64,000 nt of DNA from Promicromonospora panici (GTDB taxonomy: Bacteria; Actinomycetota; Actinomycetes; Actinomycetales; Cellulomonadaceae). Positions within the stretch are counted from its first letter, which is position 1, and the number at the start of each line of letters is the position of its first letter. The notes under the pieces were generated by a model. The model saw only the letters and a program-made list of their open reading frames with translations, was not told where the DNA came from and did not search any database. Location of the stretch: the NCBI RefSeq assembly GCF_900608595.1, contig NZ_UWYY01000011.1, forward strand, positions 124,001-188,000, in the 5' to 3' direction. Below are positions 51,754-61,519 of this stretch, one piece after another. The position numbers and the translations under genes were made by a program.

Positions 51754-53217
51754 TCAGGACTTCTTGGTCGTCTCCGCGGGGGTGCCGTTGGCCGGGGCCG
51801 CCGCCAGGGTCGAGATGAGCTGGTTGATGTCCACGCCCGTGAGCTGCTTGATGACGCCCTGGCCCTCGCCGAGCACGGACGCCACGTTCTTCGTGACCGC
51901 GGAGGCGCCGTCGGTCGAGATCACGGTCATACCCTGGATCGAGGCGATCGGCTCGGCGGCGGCGCGGACGATGTCGGGCAGACGCTCGATGAGCTCCTGC
52001 ACCAGGGCCGCCTCGCCATACTTGCGCAGGGCCTCGGCCTTGGCGTCGATGGCGGTTGCCTCGGCGAGACCCTCGGCCTCGACGGCGATGGCCCGTGCCC
52101 GGCCCTCCGCCTCGATACCGGCTGCCAGCGCCACCTGCTTGTCGCGCTCGGCCTCACCGGCGCGGCGTACCGCCTCGGCGGATGCCTCGGCGTCCTGCAG
52201 CGCCGCGGTCTTGTTCGCCTCGGCGATGGTGGTGCGCTTGAACGCCTCGGCCTCCGTGGCCGCGTTGTTGGCGTCACGGCGGGCGTTGGCGCCCTGGACC
52301 TCCGCGTAGGCCTGGGCCTCGGCCGGCTTGCGGACCTCGATGTCGAGCCGCTCCTGCTCCACGCGAGCCTTCTCGGCCATGGCTTCGCGCTCCTGCTGGG
52401 CCACGAGACGGTCCTGCTCGGCACGGGCGAGCTGGCCGGCGGCGTCGGCCTCGGCGTTCGCCTTGTCCGTCTCCGCCTTGATGGCGGCCTTCTTCAGGTC
52501 GAGCGCCTTCTGCCGCTCGGCGATCTGCTCGGCCGCCTCGATCACGGCGAACTCCGACGCCCGGTTGGCCTCCGCCTCGGATACCTCGGCGAGCTGACGA
52601 GCGTTGGCGGCCTCGGCACGGCCGAGGTTCGCGAGGTAGTCCGACCCCGGCGTCGAGATGTCGGAGATGTTCAGCAGGTCGACCTGGAGGCCCTGCTCGG
52701 AGAGGTCGGTCTTGGTGGACTGCACCACGCGGTCCGAGAGGCCCTTGCGGTCCGAGATGATCTGCTCGATCGTCATGTCGCCGACGATCGACCGCAAGGA
52801 GCCCTCGAGGGATTCCTTGATGATCTCGGTCAGCAGGTGCTGCTGGGACAGGAAGCGCTGGGCGGCCCGCCGCACACCCTCCTCGTCACCGCGCACCTTG
52901 AAGTTGATCGACGCCTTGATCGCGATCTTGATGCGGTTCTTGTCGACGCCCTCGACGGTGATGCCGATCTGCCGCTGCTCCAGCGAGATCGCGAAGCCCT
53001 GCTGCAGCACCGGCCACACGAACGCCCGGCCGCCGACGACGACCCGCTGGCTCGCCATCTGCGCCTCGGACTTGCCGGCGCCGCGGCCCACGACGATCAG
53101 CGCCTCGTTCGGCGGCACGCGCCGGATGCGGCTCGCCACGAACGCGAGGACGAGGAAGATCGCGAGCACGCCCGCCACGACGGCGATCACGCCCACTAGT
53201 TGACCGGTCAGTTCCAT
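51754..53217 (-). CDS. floT: Flotillin-like SPFH protein
   Basis: 487 residues. One N-terminal membrane segment (about residues 7-30), SPFH domain (about 32-210; RRVPPNEALIVVGRG and SINFKVRGDEEGVRRAAQRFL), then ~200 residues of Ala/Glu-rich coiled coil with AEA repeats, and a C-terminal ADIxxSIQGMTVISTDG-like region. These are YuaG/FloT features: a scaffold for membrane microdomains, oligomeric on the cytosolic face. Lies 97 bp downstream of an NfeD-type gene, the typical pairing. Confidence 0.92.
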   Translation of the reverse strand: MELTGQLVGVIAVVAGVLAIFLVLAFVASRIRRVPPNEALIVVGRGAGKSEAQMASQRVVVGGRAFVWPVLQQGFAISLEQRQIGITVEGVDKNRIKIAIKASINFKVRGDEEGVRRAAQRFLSQQHLLTEIIKESLEGSLRSIVGDMTIEQIISDRKGLSDRVVQSTKTDLSEQGLQVDLLNISDISTPGSDYLANLGRAEAANARQLAEVSEAEANRASEFAVIEAAEQIAERQKALDLKKAAIKAETDKANAEADAAGQLARAEQDRLVAQQEREAMAEKARVEQERLDIEVRKPAEAQAYAEVQGANARRDANNAATEAEAFKRTTIAEANKTAALQDAEASAEAVRRAGEAERDKQVALAAGIEAEGRARAIAVEAEGLAEATAIDAKAEALRKYGEAALVQELIERLPDIVRAAAEPIASIQGMTVISTDGASAVTKNVASVLGEGQGVIKQLTGVDINQLISTLAAAPANGTPAETTKKS

Positions 53218-53314
53218 GTCGGCTCCTGGGGATTGGATGCGGCGGCCAGGCCGACAGTCGGTCCCGGCCGGTGAGATGGTGTTACGGGAAGGGGGACGGC
53301 CGACGTCGGGACGC

Positions 53315-53776
53315 TCAGCGCACCGGCTCGACCTTGACCCGCGCGCCGTGCTGCTCGACGACGACGATGCGGGTGCCCTGGTCGATGGGCTCGTCGGAGA
53401 AGGCGAGCCGGGTCTCGAGCTCGGTGGCGGCGTCGAGGGACACCTCGCCGTGCCCGCGGTCGACGCCCGACGTCACGGTGCCCTGCGCGCCGACCAGGGA
53501 GACGGGTACGCCGTCGTCACCCGCCTTGAGGCGCTTGAGCAGCACGTTGACCAGGATGATCACTAAGACCGCGACGACCAGGCCGGCCGGGTAGGCGACC
53601 CACGGCTCGAGCCCGGCGGACAGCACCACCATGCCGGTCGCGCCGAACAGCAGCCCTCCGGCGCCGAGCGAGGTGCCCGAGAGGGCGCCGTCGGCCAGCT
53701 CGAGGAAGTCACCGAGCAGGAGCGACGCGACGGCCATCGCGAGCCCGAGAAGACCGATGATGATGAAGACGAGCAT
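53315..53776 (-). CDS. NfeD/YuaF-like membrane protein
   Basis: 153 residues. Two to three membrane segments (about 1-20, 40-75) followed by a small OB-fold domain (LVGAQGTVTSGVDRGHGEVSL). NfeD-like proteins of this kind accompany flotillins and are thought to assist their organisation. Upstream of and co-directional with the flotillin gene. Confidence 0.88.
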   Translation of the reverse strand: MLVFIIIGLLGLAMAVASLLLGDFLELADGALSGTSLGAGGLLFGATGMVVLSAGLEPWVAYPAGLVVAVLVIILVNVLLKRLKAGDDGVPVSLVGAQGTVTSGVDRGHGEVSLDAATELETRLAFSDEPIDQGTRIVVVEQHGARVKVEPVR

Positions 53777-53902
53777 CCCGGGTCCATTCGTGAAGATTTG
53801 GAAAAGTCGGATGCAACGTATCAGGGCGGCTCGCGCAGTATCGGCGTTGGAGGGGTGAAACGGCGTACCCGTCGGACGGACGTGGACGGGACGCGATATC
53901 GG

Positions 53903-55123
53903 TCACCGCGCCGCCGACTGGCGCCGGAGCGTGCCGCTCGCCGCGAGCGTCAGCAGGGTGGCGAACCAGGCCGCGCCGACGGTGATGAGGAAGCCCGCGT
54001 CCGCGCCGGCGGCGTCCACCCGCGCCCCGGCGACCGACGCACCCAGCGAGGCGCCGATACCGATCGACGTGCCCACCCACGTCAGGGCCTCCGTGAGCTG
54101 ATGCTTGCCGACCATGTCCTGCACCAGACCGTTGCCCGTGATGACGGTGGGCGCGATGGCGAGGCCGGCCACGAACATGACGATCGCCAGCACCCAGAGC
54201 GACTCCGCCAGGAGGAACAGGGACACGCCGGGGCCCAGCGTCGCCATCCCGATCACGAACCGGCGCGACGCCGGGCTGGTGAAGTGGCGGGCACCGTAGG
54301 TGAGGCCTGCGAGCATCGAGCCGAGCGCGAAGACCGCGAGGACGACGCCGGACATGCCCTTGCTGCCCCGCTCCTCGGCGAACGCCACCGTGACGACCTC
54401 CATCGAGCCGAAGATCACGCCCATCGCCACGAAGACCAGCACCACCACCGGCATGCCCGGGATGAGGGCGACGGGGCGGTGCCGCACCTCGGCGTCCGGC
54501 ACCACGACGGGCGGCTCGGTGGTCCGCTGCACCACGAACAGCAGTCCGCCCGCGACCGCGGCGATCCCGGCGACGACCAGTGCCGAGGGCGCCGCGACCG
54601 CGGTAGCGAGCGTCGTGGCGAGCACCGGGCCCACGATGTAGACGAGCTCGTCGATCGACGACTCCAGCGAGTAGGCGGTGTGCACGCGGCGCGGGTCGTC
54701 GAGCGCGTGGTTCCACCGCGCGCGCACCATGGAGCCGTACGAGCCCTGGCTGCCGCCGGCGAGCACCGCGAACGGCCACAGCACCCACTCCGGGGCGCCG
54801 AGCACGGCGGCGGTGATCAGACCGCCCAGCCCGACGGCGGACACGAGGAGCGCGGGCAGGAGCACCGACCGCTGGCCGTGCCGGTCGACCCAGCGCCCGA
54901 TCTGTGGGGCGAGGAACGCCTGGGCCAGGCCCAGCACCGCCGCCACGCGGCCCGCCATGGCGTAGCTGTCGTACAGGCCCTGGACCATGAGGACGGCGCC
55001 GATACCGACCATCGACATGGGCAGCCGGGCGAGCGCGCCGGCCGCGGAGAACCTGAGCGCGCCCGGCGTGCGGAGCACCGCCGTGTACGGGTTGGAGCGG
55101 GGTGAGGCGGCGGTCTCGGGCAC
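53903..55123 (-). CDS. MFS transporter
   Basis: 406 residues from GTG. About 12 membrane segments; LVMQGLYDSYAMAGRVAAVLGL and QIGRWVDRHGQRSVLLPALL (loop 2-3 motif) mark it as an MFS permease of the uncharacterised actinobacterial YfkF-like type. No regulator adjacent. Divergent from the GNAT gene with a 117-bp gap. Confidence 0.85.
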   Translation of the reverse strand: MPETAASPRSNPYTAVLRTPGALRFSAAGALARLPMSMVGIGAVLMVQGLYDSYAMAGRVAAVLGLAQAFLAPQIGRWVDRHGQRSVLLPALLVSAVGLGGLITAAVLGAPEWVLWPFAVLAGGSQGSYGSMVRARWNHALDDPRRVHTAYSLESSIDELVYIVGPVLATTLATAVAAPSALVVAGIAAVAGGLLFVVQRTTEPPVVVPDAEVRHRPVALIPGMPVVVLVFVAMGVIFGSMEVVTVAFAEERGSKGMSGVVLAVFALGSMLAGLTYGARHFTSPASRRFVIGMATLGPGVSLFLLAESLWVLAIVMFVAGLAIAPTVITGNGLVQDMVGKHQLTEALTWVGTSIGIGASLGASVAGARVDAAGADAGFLITVGAAWFATLLTLAASGTLRRQSAAR

Positions 55124-55240
55124 GGATCGAGTGTCCCACCGACCACTGACACTGGTCCCGTTGTTTCTGGTGGCCTCTGGTGGCCGACGCCACAGAGCGG
55201 ACGGTGGCAGGTGGCGGTCCGGAGGGCCCACGATGTCTCC

Positions 55241-55549
55241 ATGACCGACGAACCGCAGGTGGCCGTGACCGACAACCCGGAGGAGTCCCGCTACGAGGTG
55301 AGGGTCGACGGCACGCTCGCCGGCTTCGCCGCCTACGAGACGGATCCGGGCACCGTCATCTTCGTGCACACCGAGGTGTTCGAGGAGTACGCGGGCCGCG
55401 GGCTGGCGGGGCAGCTCGCGAAGGCGGCGCTCGGCATGGTGCGCGAGGCGGGCGGCAAGATCGTGCCGCTGTGCCCGTACATCCGCTCCTACGTGCGCAA
55501 GCACGCGCCCGAGTACGACGACCTGCTGCGGTCCCCGCTGTCGGACTGA
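55241..55549 (+). CDS. Small GNAT-family acetyltransferase (YidJ type)
   Basis: 102 residues. Single short GNAT fold of the Gcn5-like PF14542 type: SRYEVRVDGTLAGFAAYET, then VFEEYAGRGLAGQLAKAAL, where GRGLAG contacts acetyl-CoA, and the C-terminal IVPLCPYIRSYVRKHPEY-like motif (here CPYIRSYVRKHAPEY). Known homologues are small, of unknown substrate. Confidence 0.88.
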   Translation: MTDEPQVAVTDNPEESRYEVRVDGTLAGFAAYETDPGTVIFVHTEVFEEYAGRGLAGQLAKAALGMVREAGGKIVPLCPYIRSYVRKHAPEYDDLLRSPLSD

Positions 55550-55788
55550 CGCCGTCCGATGCGACGAGCCGGGCGTGAAACAAAATTTCGCAAACCCGAT
55601 TGCTCTGCAAACTTCACATCCGAGGCGACATGTGCGAGAGTTTCCCCACGGCGCCGCCCGGTGGCATTGTTCGTCACCTCAGTGCTCCCGGATCGGCGCC
55701 GGCCAACCTAGCAGCAGCAGGACGCGACATCACAACACAGAGCACCACGGCACCAACCCCCAGCAGCCATTACCGGAGGTCAAAGCAC

Positions 55789-57489
55789 GTGAGGCAACCC
55801 GCCAGCAACGAGGCGACACCCGTGCCCCCCTATGCGGGCACGAGGACGCTTCCGCCGGCAAAGCTGTCGGGGGTGATGTCGGGCATCGGACGCCGGGAGT
55901 TCCTCACCATGGCGACGGCGGGCACGGCGGCAGCCGCGATCAGTGTCACGATCGCGGCGCTCGACCCGGCGACGGCGCTCGGTGCCCCCGCGATGACGGG
56001 TAACGCCACGCCGCAGCCGTCGTCGGCTCTCAGCCTCAAGCGCGAGCTGCGCGCCATGTGGATCGCCTCAGTGGTCAACATCGACTGGCCCTCCGCGAGC
56101 GGACTCGACGCCGAGACGCAGCAGGCCGAGTTCCTGCACTGGCTGGACGTGGCCGAGGAAAACCGGCTGAACGCCGTGTTCGTGCAGGTCAGGCCCACCG
56201 CCGACGCGTTCTGGGACAGCCCGTACGAACCGTGGTCCCAGTACCTGACGGGCACGCAGGGGCAGGACCCGGGTTACGACCCACTCGCGTTCATGGTTGC
56301 CGAGGCGCACAAGCGCAACATCGAGCTGCACGCCTGGTTCAACCCGTACCGCGTGTCGATGCAGACCGACCCGGCGCAGCTCGTCGCGGACCACCCCGCG
56401 CGGCAGCACCCGGACTGGGTCTGGGCGTACGGCGGCAAGCTCTACTTCGACCCGGGCATCCCCGAGGCGCAGGAGCACATCCAGCAGGCGATCCTGCACG
56501 CCGTCGAGAACTACGACATCGACGGCGTGCACTTCGACGACTACTTCTACCCGTACCCGGTGGCCGGCCAGACTCTGCCCGACGCCGCGACGTACGAGCA
56601 GTACGGCGCGGGCTTCGACACCATCGAGGACTGGCGCCGCGGCAACGTGGACCATTTCGTCGAGACGATGAGCGTCCGCATCAAGGAGGCCAAGCCCTGG
56701 GTGAAGTTCGGGATCAGCCCGTTCGGCATCTGGCGCAACTCCGGCTCCGACCCGATGGGCTCGGACACGGGCGGGTCCCAGTCGTACGACGACCAGTTCG
56801 CCGACACCCGCAAGTGGGTGCTCGAAGGCTGGCTGGACTACATCAACCCGCAGATCTACTGGCAGATCGGGCTGGCGATCGCCGACTACGCGGCCCTGGT
56901 CCCGTGGTGGGCCGAGGTCGCGGCACAGTCCGGGACGCAGCTCTACGTGGGCGAGGGCCTGTACAAGATGACGAGCGGCGTCTTCACCGACCCGGACGAG
57001 CTCACCAACCACCTCGACCTGTGCCGCGAGGTCAGCCGCGACGTCGGCCCGATCCACGGCAACGTCTACTACTCGGCGAAGCACCTGCCGCTGGACGCGC
57101 AGGGCGGGATGTCGAAGGTCGTGCAGGACCACTACCAGCACCCGGCGCTGATCCCGCCGATGCCGCATCTGCCGGCGGAGCCAGTCGTCGCGCCGGTCCT
57201 GGCGAACGCGCGCCGGGTGTCCGGCGGCGTCCGGATCCATGTCGCCGACATCGGCGCCAAGATCGCGCGTGCGACGTCGTTCGCGGTGTACCGCGTGACC
57301 GGCGCCACCGACGCCGTGAACACGAACGAGCCGGCGAACCTCGTGGGGACGTTTCGCGCCGTGGGCGGGCGCCTCCAGTCGTGGCTCGACACCTCGGCGG
57401 CGCCCGGCACCGACTACACGTACGCCGTCACCGCCCTCGACCGGGTCTGGAACGAGACGGGCCCGAGCCGTTCGCGCGTCGCCGAGTAG
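55789..57489 (+). CDS. Tat-exported glycoside hydrolase-like protein (GHL10/DUF187)
   Basis: 566 residues from a GTG preceded by GGAGGT at 9 nt. Twin-arginine signal GIGRREFLTMATAGTA (Arg35-Arg36). The catalytic TIM-barrel starts with ELRAMWIASVVNIDWPS, and YDIDGVHFDDYFYPYP and WLDYINPQIYWQI follow. These are the YngK/DUF187 family features. A fibronectin III-like C-terminal module is seen from about residue 465 (APVLANARRVSGGVRIHVAD). Probable cell-wall or polysaccharide glycosidase. Confidence 0.88.
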   Translation: MRQPASNEATPVPPYAGTRTLPPAKLSGVMSGIGRREFLTMATAGTAAAAISVTIAALDPATALGAPAMTGNATPQPSSALSLKRELRAMWIASVVNIDWPSASGLDAETQQAEFLHWLDVAEENRLNAVFVQVRPTADAFWDSPYEPWSQYLTGTQGQDPGYDPLAFMVAEAHKRNIELHAWFNPYRVSMQTDPAQLVADHPARQHPDWVWAYGGKLYFDPGIPEAQEHIQQAILHAVENYDIDGVHFDDYFYPYPVAGQTLPDAATYEQYGAGFDTIEDWRRGNVDHFVETMSVRIKEAKPWVKFGISPFGIWRNSGSDPMGSDTGGSQSYDDQFADTRKWVLEGWLDYINPQIYWQIGLAIADYAALVPWWAEVAAQSGTQLYVGEGLYKMTSGVFTDPDELTNHLDLCREVSRDVGPIHGNVYYSAKHLPLDAQGGMSKVVQDHYQHPALIPPMPHLPAEPVVAPVLANARRVSGGVRIHVADIGAKIARATSFAVYRVTGATDAVNTNEPANLVGTFRAVGGRLQSWLDTSAAPGTDYTYAVTALDRVWNETGPSRSRVAE

Positions 57490-57492
57490 ACG

Positions 57493-57828
57493 TCAGCGCT
57501 CGACGGGCAGTCCCGCGCTCTGCCAGGCGAGGATGCCGCCCTCGAGGTTCGTCGCCTCGAAGCCCGCGGCCTCGTTGAGCCACTGGGTGGCGCGCGCCGA
57601 GCGGCCGCCGGAGTGGCAGACGACCAGCACCGGCGACTCGGCGTCGAGCTCGGCGAACCGGGCGGGCAGGTCGCTCAGCGGGATGTGCACGGCGCCGGGA
57701 GCATGGCCCGCGTCCCACTCGTCCTGCTCGCGCACGTCCAGGAGGACGGATCCTTCGGGGACGGGGGAGGTCGGGTCGAGCTCGCTGGGGTGGACCGAGG
57801 GGACCTCGGGCAGCATGGGCTGGAACAT
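57493..57828 (-). CDS. Single-domain rhodanese
   Basis: 111 residues. One rhodanese domain: LLDVREQDEWDAGHAPGAVHIPL, and active-site Cys in VLVVCHSGGRSARATQW. A small sulfurtransferase, probably for sulfur mobilisation or detoxification. Convergent with the GHL10 gene, stops 3 bp apart. Confidence 0.92.
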   Translation of the reverse strand: MFQPMLPEVPSVHPSELDPTSPVPEGSVLLDVREQDEWDAGHAPGAVHIPLSDLPARFAELDAESPVLVVCHSGGRSARATQWLNEAAGFEATNLEGGILAWQSAGLPVER

Positions 57829-57903
57829 GCCCCCAGCCTACGACGGCGCCGCGAGGGTTCCCGGCGGCGACGGACACGCCCGGTACCTGGCAGTATCGGC
57901 TCC

Positions 57904-59595
57904 ATGGATGCGCGTGCCGGAACCCCCGCCCAGCCCAGCGACCTGATCGACGTCGACCAGGTGGTCGGCGCCTACTACGACCTCTCGCCGGACCCGGACG
58001 ACCCAGGCCAGCAGGTCGCCTTCGGCACCTCCGGTCACCGTGGGTCGAGCCTGGACCATGCCTTCAACGAGGCGCACATCGTCGCGATCACCGCCGCGAT
58101 CGTGGAGTACCGGCGCGGCCAGGGCACCGACGGGCCCCTGTTCATCGGGCGGGACACGCACGCGCTGTCCCGCCCGGCCTGGCAGACGGCGCTCGAGGTG
58201 CTCGCCGCGGCCGACGTCGACGTCATGGTCGACGCGCGTGACTCGTGGACGCCGACGCCCGCCGTCAGCCAGTCGATCCTGCTGCACAACCAGACGCGGT
58301 TCGCGGAGGGAACGCCCGGCCTGGCGGCACCCGGATCGGGCCTCGCGGACGGGGTAGTCGTGACGCCGTCGCACAACCCGCCGCGCGACGGCGGCTTCAA
58401 GTACAACCCGCCCCACGGCGGCCCCGCCGACTCCGATGCGACCGGCTGGATCGCGGACCGGGCCAACGAGCTCCTGCGCACCGGCGTCGGCCAGGTGAAG
58501 CGGGTGTCCCTGGACGCGGCGCTCGCCGCCGAGCGGACGCACCGCCACGACTACCTGTCCACGTACGTGGACGACCTGGCCAGCGTGCTGGACCTGGACA
58601 TCATCCGCGCGTCGGGCGTGCGGATCGGCGCCGACCCGCTGGGTGGGGCGTCGGTCGAGTACTGGGGCACCATCGCCGAGCGGTACGACCTCGACCTGAC
58701 CGTCGTCAACCCGCAGGTCGACCCCCGCTGGGCGTTCATGACGCTCGACTGGGACGGCAAGATCCGCATGGACTGCAGCTCGCCGTACGCGATGGCGTCG
58801 CTGGTGGAGCGAATGACGGGCGGGGCGCCCGGCCAGCCGGCCCCGTTCGACGTCGCCACCGGCAACGACGCCGACTCCGACCGGCACGGCATCGTCACGG
58901 CCGACGGTCTGATGAACCCCAACCACTTCCTCGCGGTGGCCATCGAGTACCTCTACGGCGGGAATCGGCCGAGCTGGCCCACCGGTGCGGCGGTCGGCAA
59001 GACCCTCGTGTCGTCGGCGCTCATCGACCGGGTGGCGGGCGGGCTGAACCGGCGCCTCGTGGAGGTGCCGGTCGGCTTCAAGTGGTTCGTCCCGGGCCTG
59101 CTCTCGGGCGAGGTCGGGTTCGGCGGCGAGGAGTCCGCGGGCGCCTCGTTCCTGCGCAAGGACGGCCGGGTCTGGTCCACGGACAAGGACGGTCTCCTGC
59201 TCGCGCTGCTCGCCTCGGAGATCCTGGCGGCGACCGGCAAGTCGCCGTCCGAGCACCACGCGTCTCAGGTCGAGCGGTACGGGGAGAGCTGGTACGCCCG
59301 CGTCGACGCCGCCGCGACGCGGGAGCAGAAGGCCCGGCTCGGCGCGCTGTCGCCGTCGGACGTCAAGTCCACCACGCTCGCAGGGCAGGACATCACGGCG
59401 AAGCTCACCGAGGCGCCCGGCAACGGCGCGAAGATCGGGGGGCTCAAGGTCACGACGGCGGACGCGTGGTTCGCCGCGCGGCCGAGCGGTACCGAGGACG
59501 TGTACAAGATCTACGCGGAGTCCTTCGTGTCGGCCGAGCACCTCACGGAGGTCCAGGACGCCGCGAAGACGCTGGTCGACGAGGCCCTCACCTAG
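57904..59595 (+). CDS. pgm: Phosphoglucomutase (alpha-D-glucose-phosphate specific)
   Basis: 563 residues. Phosphoserine loop VTPSHNPPRDGG (Ser near 155), metal-binding GNDADSDRHG (about 320-329), sugar-specificity GGEESAGASFLRKDG (about 410) and phosphate-binding RPSGTEDVYKIYAES (about 525). Start FGTSGHRGSSLD is the Pgm hallmark. Interconverts glucose-1-P and glucose-6-P in glycogen, trehalose and cell-wall precursor metabolism. R4 follows 23 bp after the stop. Confidence 0.95.
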   Translation: MDARAGTPAQPSDLIDVDQVVGAYYDLSPDPDDPGQQVAFGTSGHRGSSLDHAFNEAHIVAITAAIVEYRRGQGTDGPLFIGRDTHALSRPAWQTALEVLAAADVDVMVDARDSWTPTPAVSQSILLHNQTRFAEGTPGLAAPGSGLADGVVVTPSHNPPRDGGFKYNPPHGGPADSDATGWIADRANELLRTGVGQVKRVSLDAALAAERTHRHDYLSTYVDDLASVLDLDIIRASGVRIGADPLGGASVEYWGTIAERYDLDLTVVNPQVDPRWAFMTLDWDGKIRMDCSSPYAMASLVERMTGGAPGQPAPFDVATGNDADSDRHGIVTADGLMNPNHFLAVAIEYLYGGNRPSWPTGAAVGKTLVSSALIDRVAGGLNRRLVEVPVGFKWFVPGLLSGEVGFGGEESAGASFLRKDGRVWSTDKDGLLLALLASEILAATGKSPSEHHASQVERYGESWYARVDAAATREQKARLGALSPSDVKSTTLAGQDITAKLTEAPGNGAKIGGLKVTTADAWFAARPSGTEDVYKIYAESFVSAEHLTEVQDAAKTLVDEALT

Positions 59596-59618
59596 GCCGA
59601 CACAGGCCCACCAGGTCT

Positions 59619-59685
59619 TGGTTGTGAGCGTGATCGTTGCGCCTAAAACGGGCATGTAGTCGCAACCGCCACGCTCACAACCAGG
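59619..59685 (+). repeat. 67-bp quasi-palindromic element, copy R4
   Basis: Same length and orientation as R1-R3; left arm ttgtgagcgtgatcgttgcg, right arm cgcaaccgccacgctcacaa, two mismatched pairs; loop cctaaaacgggcatgtagt. Follows the pgm stop by 23 bp. Confidence 0.9.
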
Positions 59686-59803
59686 ACGGGTGGCGGGGTT
59701 AATCGATTCGCGTGGTTCTCGGGGTGATTGCGTCTTTCTACCGTCACGTGGGTACGCCTCGGTCGATCCGGCCGCGGTGAACCCGACCTGAACGGAGAGC
59801 GCC

Positions 59804-60772
59804 ATGTCTCGCGTACGACGTCGTACCCGAACGGCGGCCCTTGCCGCAGCCCTCGCCCTCATGACCACCGGCGCCGTCGCGGTGTCGCAGAGTGCCGTCG
59901 CCGGGGTGACCAGCCTCGAGGCGGCACCCGCGGCGTCGGACCTCTACGTCGACCCCACCACCCAGGCGTACGCCGCGTGGGAGGCTGCGAGCGGCACGGA
60001 CAAGGACCTGCTCGCGAAGATCGCCCTGACGCCGCAGGCGTACTGGGTGGGCGACTGGGCCGACGCCGACCAGACCCGCCAGCAGGTCGCCGACTACACG
60101 GGCCGCGCCGCGGCCGCCGGACAGACCGGCATGCTCACCGTCTACGCGATCCCGGGCCGCGACTGCGGCAACCACTCCGGCGGCGGTGTGCCCGAGAGCG
60201 AGTACGCACGGTGGGTGGACACCGTCGCGTCAGGCATCGAGGGCAGCCCGATAGTGGTCCTCGAACCCGACGCGCTCGCCCAGCTCGGCGACTGCGACGG
60301 CCAGGGCGACCGGGTCGGTTACCTGCGGTACGCGGCGGCATCGCTGAGCGACGCCGGCGCGCGCGTCTACATCGACGCCGGGCACTCGGGGTGGCTGAGC
60401 GCGAGCGAGGCCGCGCGGCGGCTGCAGCTCATCGGCTTCACGGACGCCGTCGGCTTCGCGCTCAACACGTCCAACTACCAGACGACGGCGGACACCCAGG
60501 CGTACGCCGAGCAGGTGTCGTCGCAGGTGGGCGGCCATCCGTACGTGATAGACACCTCGCGCAACGGCAACGGCTCCAACGGCGAGTGGTGCAATCCGCG
60601 CGGCCGCGCCCTGGGCGAGCAGCCGCGGTTCGTCGACGACGGGACGGCGCTCGACGCGCTCCTCTGGGTCAAGCTCCCCGGCGAGTCGGACGGCGCGTGC
60701 AACGGCGGGCCCGCCGCCGGCCAGTGGTGGCAGGAGATCGCACTGGAGCTGGCGGCCAACGCCCATTGGTGA
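59804..60772 (+). CDS. Secreted GH6 cellulase
   Basis: 322 residues. Signal peptide ends near residue 33 (QSAVAG). GH6 motifs: LTVYAIPGRDCGNHSGGG with Asp120, and IVVLEPDALAQLGDC with Asp156 as the proton donor; then LGEQPRF and LLWVKLPGESDGACNGGPAAG. Disulfide Cys pairs typical of endoglucanases are present. There is no binding module. Start ATG follows GGAGAG. The leader contains AATCGATT (59701-59708) but no CebR box. Confidence 0.92.
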   Translation: MSRVRRRTRTAALAAALALMTTGAVAVSQSAVAGVTSLEAAPAASDLYVDPTTQAYAAWEAASGTDKDLLAKIALTPQAYWVGDWADADQTRQQVADYTGRAAAAGQTGMLTVYAIPGRDCGNHSGGGVPESEYARWVDTVASGIEGSPIVVLEPDALAQLGDCDGQGDRVGYLRYAAASLSDAGARVYIDAGHSGWLSASEAARRLQLIGFTDAVGFALNTSNYQTTADTQAYAEQVSSQVGGHPYVIDTSRNGNGSNGEWCNPRGRALGEQPRFVDDGTALDALLWVKLPGESDGACNGGPAAGQWWQEIALELAANAHW

Positions 60773-60787
60773 GCGGCGGGTACGCGA

Positions 60788-61483
60788 TCAGTCGGCGGTC
60801 GTCACCAGGAGGTTGACGAGCTCGGTCAGGACGGCGGTGTCGGGTGCGGCGTCGCCGTCCTCCGGCGTGGGGTTCGCGGCCACGGCGCTCCGCGCGGACG
60901 ACTCGTAGATGCTGAGCAGCAGGTCGACCGCCGTCCGCTGATCGACGGTGAACCGCAGGCCGAGGTCCTGAAGGATCCGCTCGATCGCCGCGCCGACCTC
61001 GGCGCGGAGCGTCTCCTCCTGGGCGAGGAACGGGCGGCCGACGGCGGGATCGCGCATCGCGAGCAGCTCCAGCTCCGCGCGCATCAGCGCCCATTGCCGG
61101 GCGTCTCCTGGATCCGTGACCACCACGGAGAGAACGGTCCGGATCGCGTCGTGGTCCACGGCGCCGCCCCGGACGATGTCCGGTCGCAGCTCCTTGCCGA
61201 CGGACTCCAGCGAGGCGAGCTGCCGGCGCATCGCCCGTTCGGCGAGCGCGAGGAACAGCTCTTCCTTGCTGCTGAAGTTCGAGTAGAAGGCGCCGCGAGT
61301 GAACCCGGCGGCCTCGCAGACGGCCTCGATCGACGCGCCACGGATGCCGTGGTGCGCGAAGACGGTGAAGGCAGCGTCGAGCAGGCGCTCACGGGTTCGT
61401 TCGCGTCGCGGGGTCAGGGCCGTGGCGAGCGCGCGCTCGACGGACGACCCGGAGCCGACGTCAGTGGCGGACTCAGTGGTCAC
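60788..61483 (-). CDS. TetR-family repressor
   Basis: 231 residues from GTG with GAGGAG upstream. Helix-turn-helix: RERLLDAAFTVFAHHGIRGASIEAVCEAAGFTRGAFYSNFSSKEEL (split across about 27-72). C-terminal ligand domain diverges. Divergent from the MMPL transporter with operator-like repeats in between, so it probably regulates that transporter. Confidence 0.92.
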   Translation of the reverse strand: MTTESATDVGSGSSVERALATALTPRRERTRERLLDAAFTVFAHHGIRGASIEAVCEAAGFTRGAFYSNFSSKEELFLALAERAMRRQLASLESVGKELRPDIVRGGAVDHDAIRTVLSVVVTDPGDARQWALMRAELELLAMRDPAVGRPFLAQEETLRAEVGAAIERILQDLGLRFTVDQRTAVDLLLSIYESSARSAVAANPTPEDGDAAPDTAVLTELVNLLVTTAD

Positions 61484-61519
61484 GGCAACTCCTCGGGGTG
61501 TCAAGCGGCCAGTCTATCA

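Noticed and set aside
55550..55788. c-di-AMP riboswitch upstream of the GHL10 gene
   Set aside because: The 239-bp leader lacks the conserved ydaO aptamer blocks; nothing else could be supported there.
1930..59685. 67-bp elements as insertion-sequence ends
   Set aside because: No transposase, target-site duplication or long element is associated with any copy.
59686..59803. CebR operator upstream of the GH6 cellulase
   Set aside because: No TGGGAGCGCTCCCA-like sequence; only an AATCGATT palindrome, too short to call.
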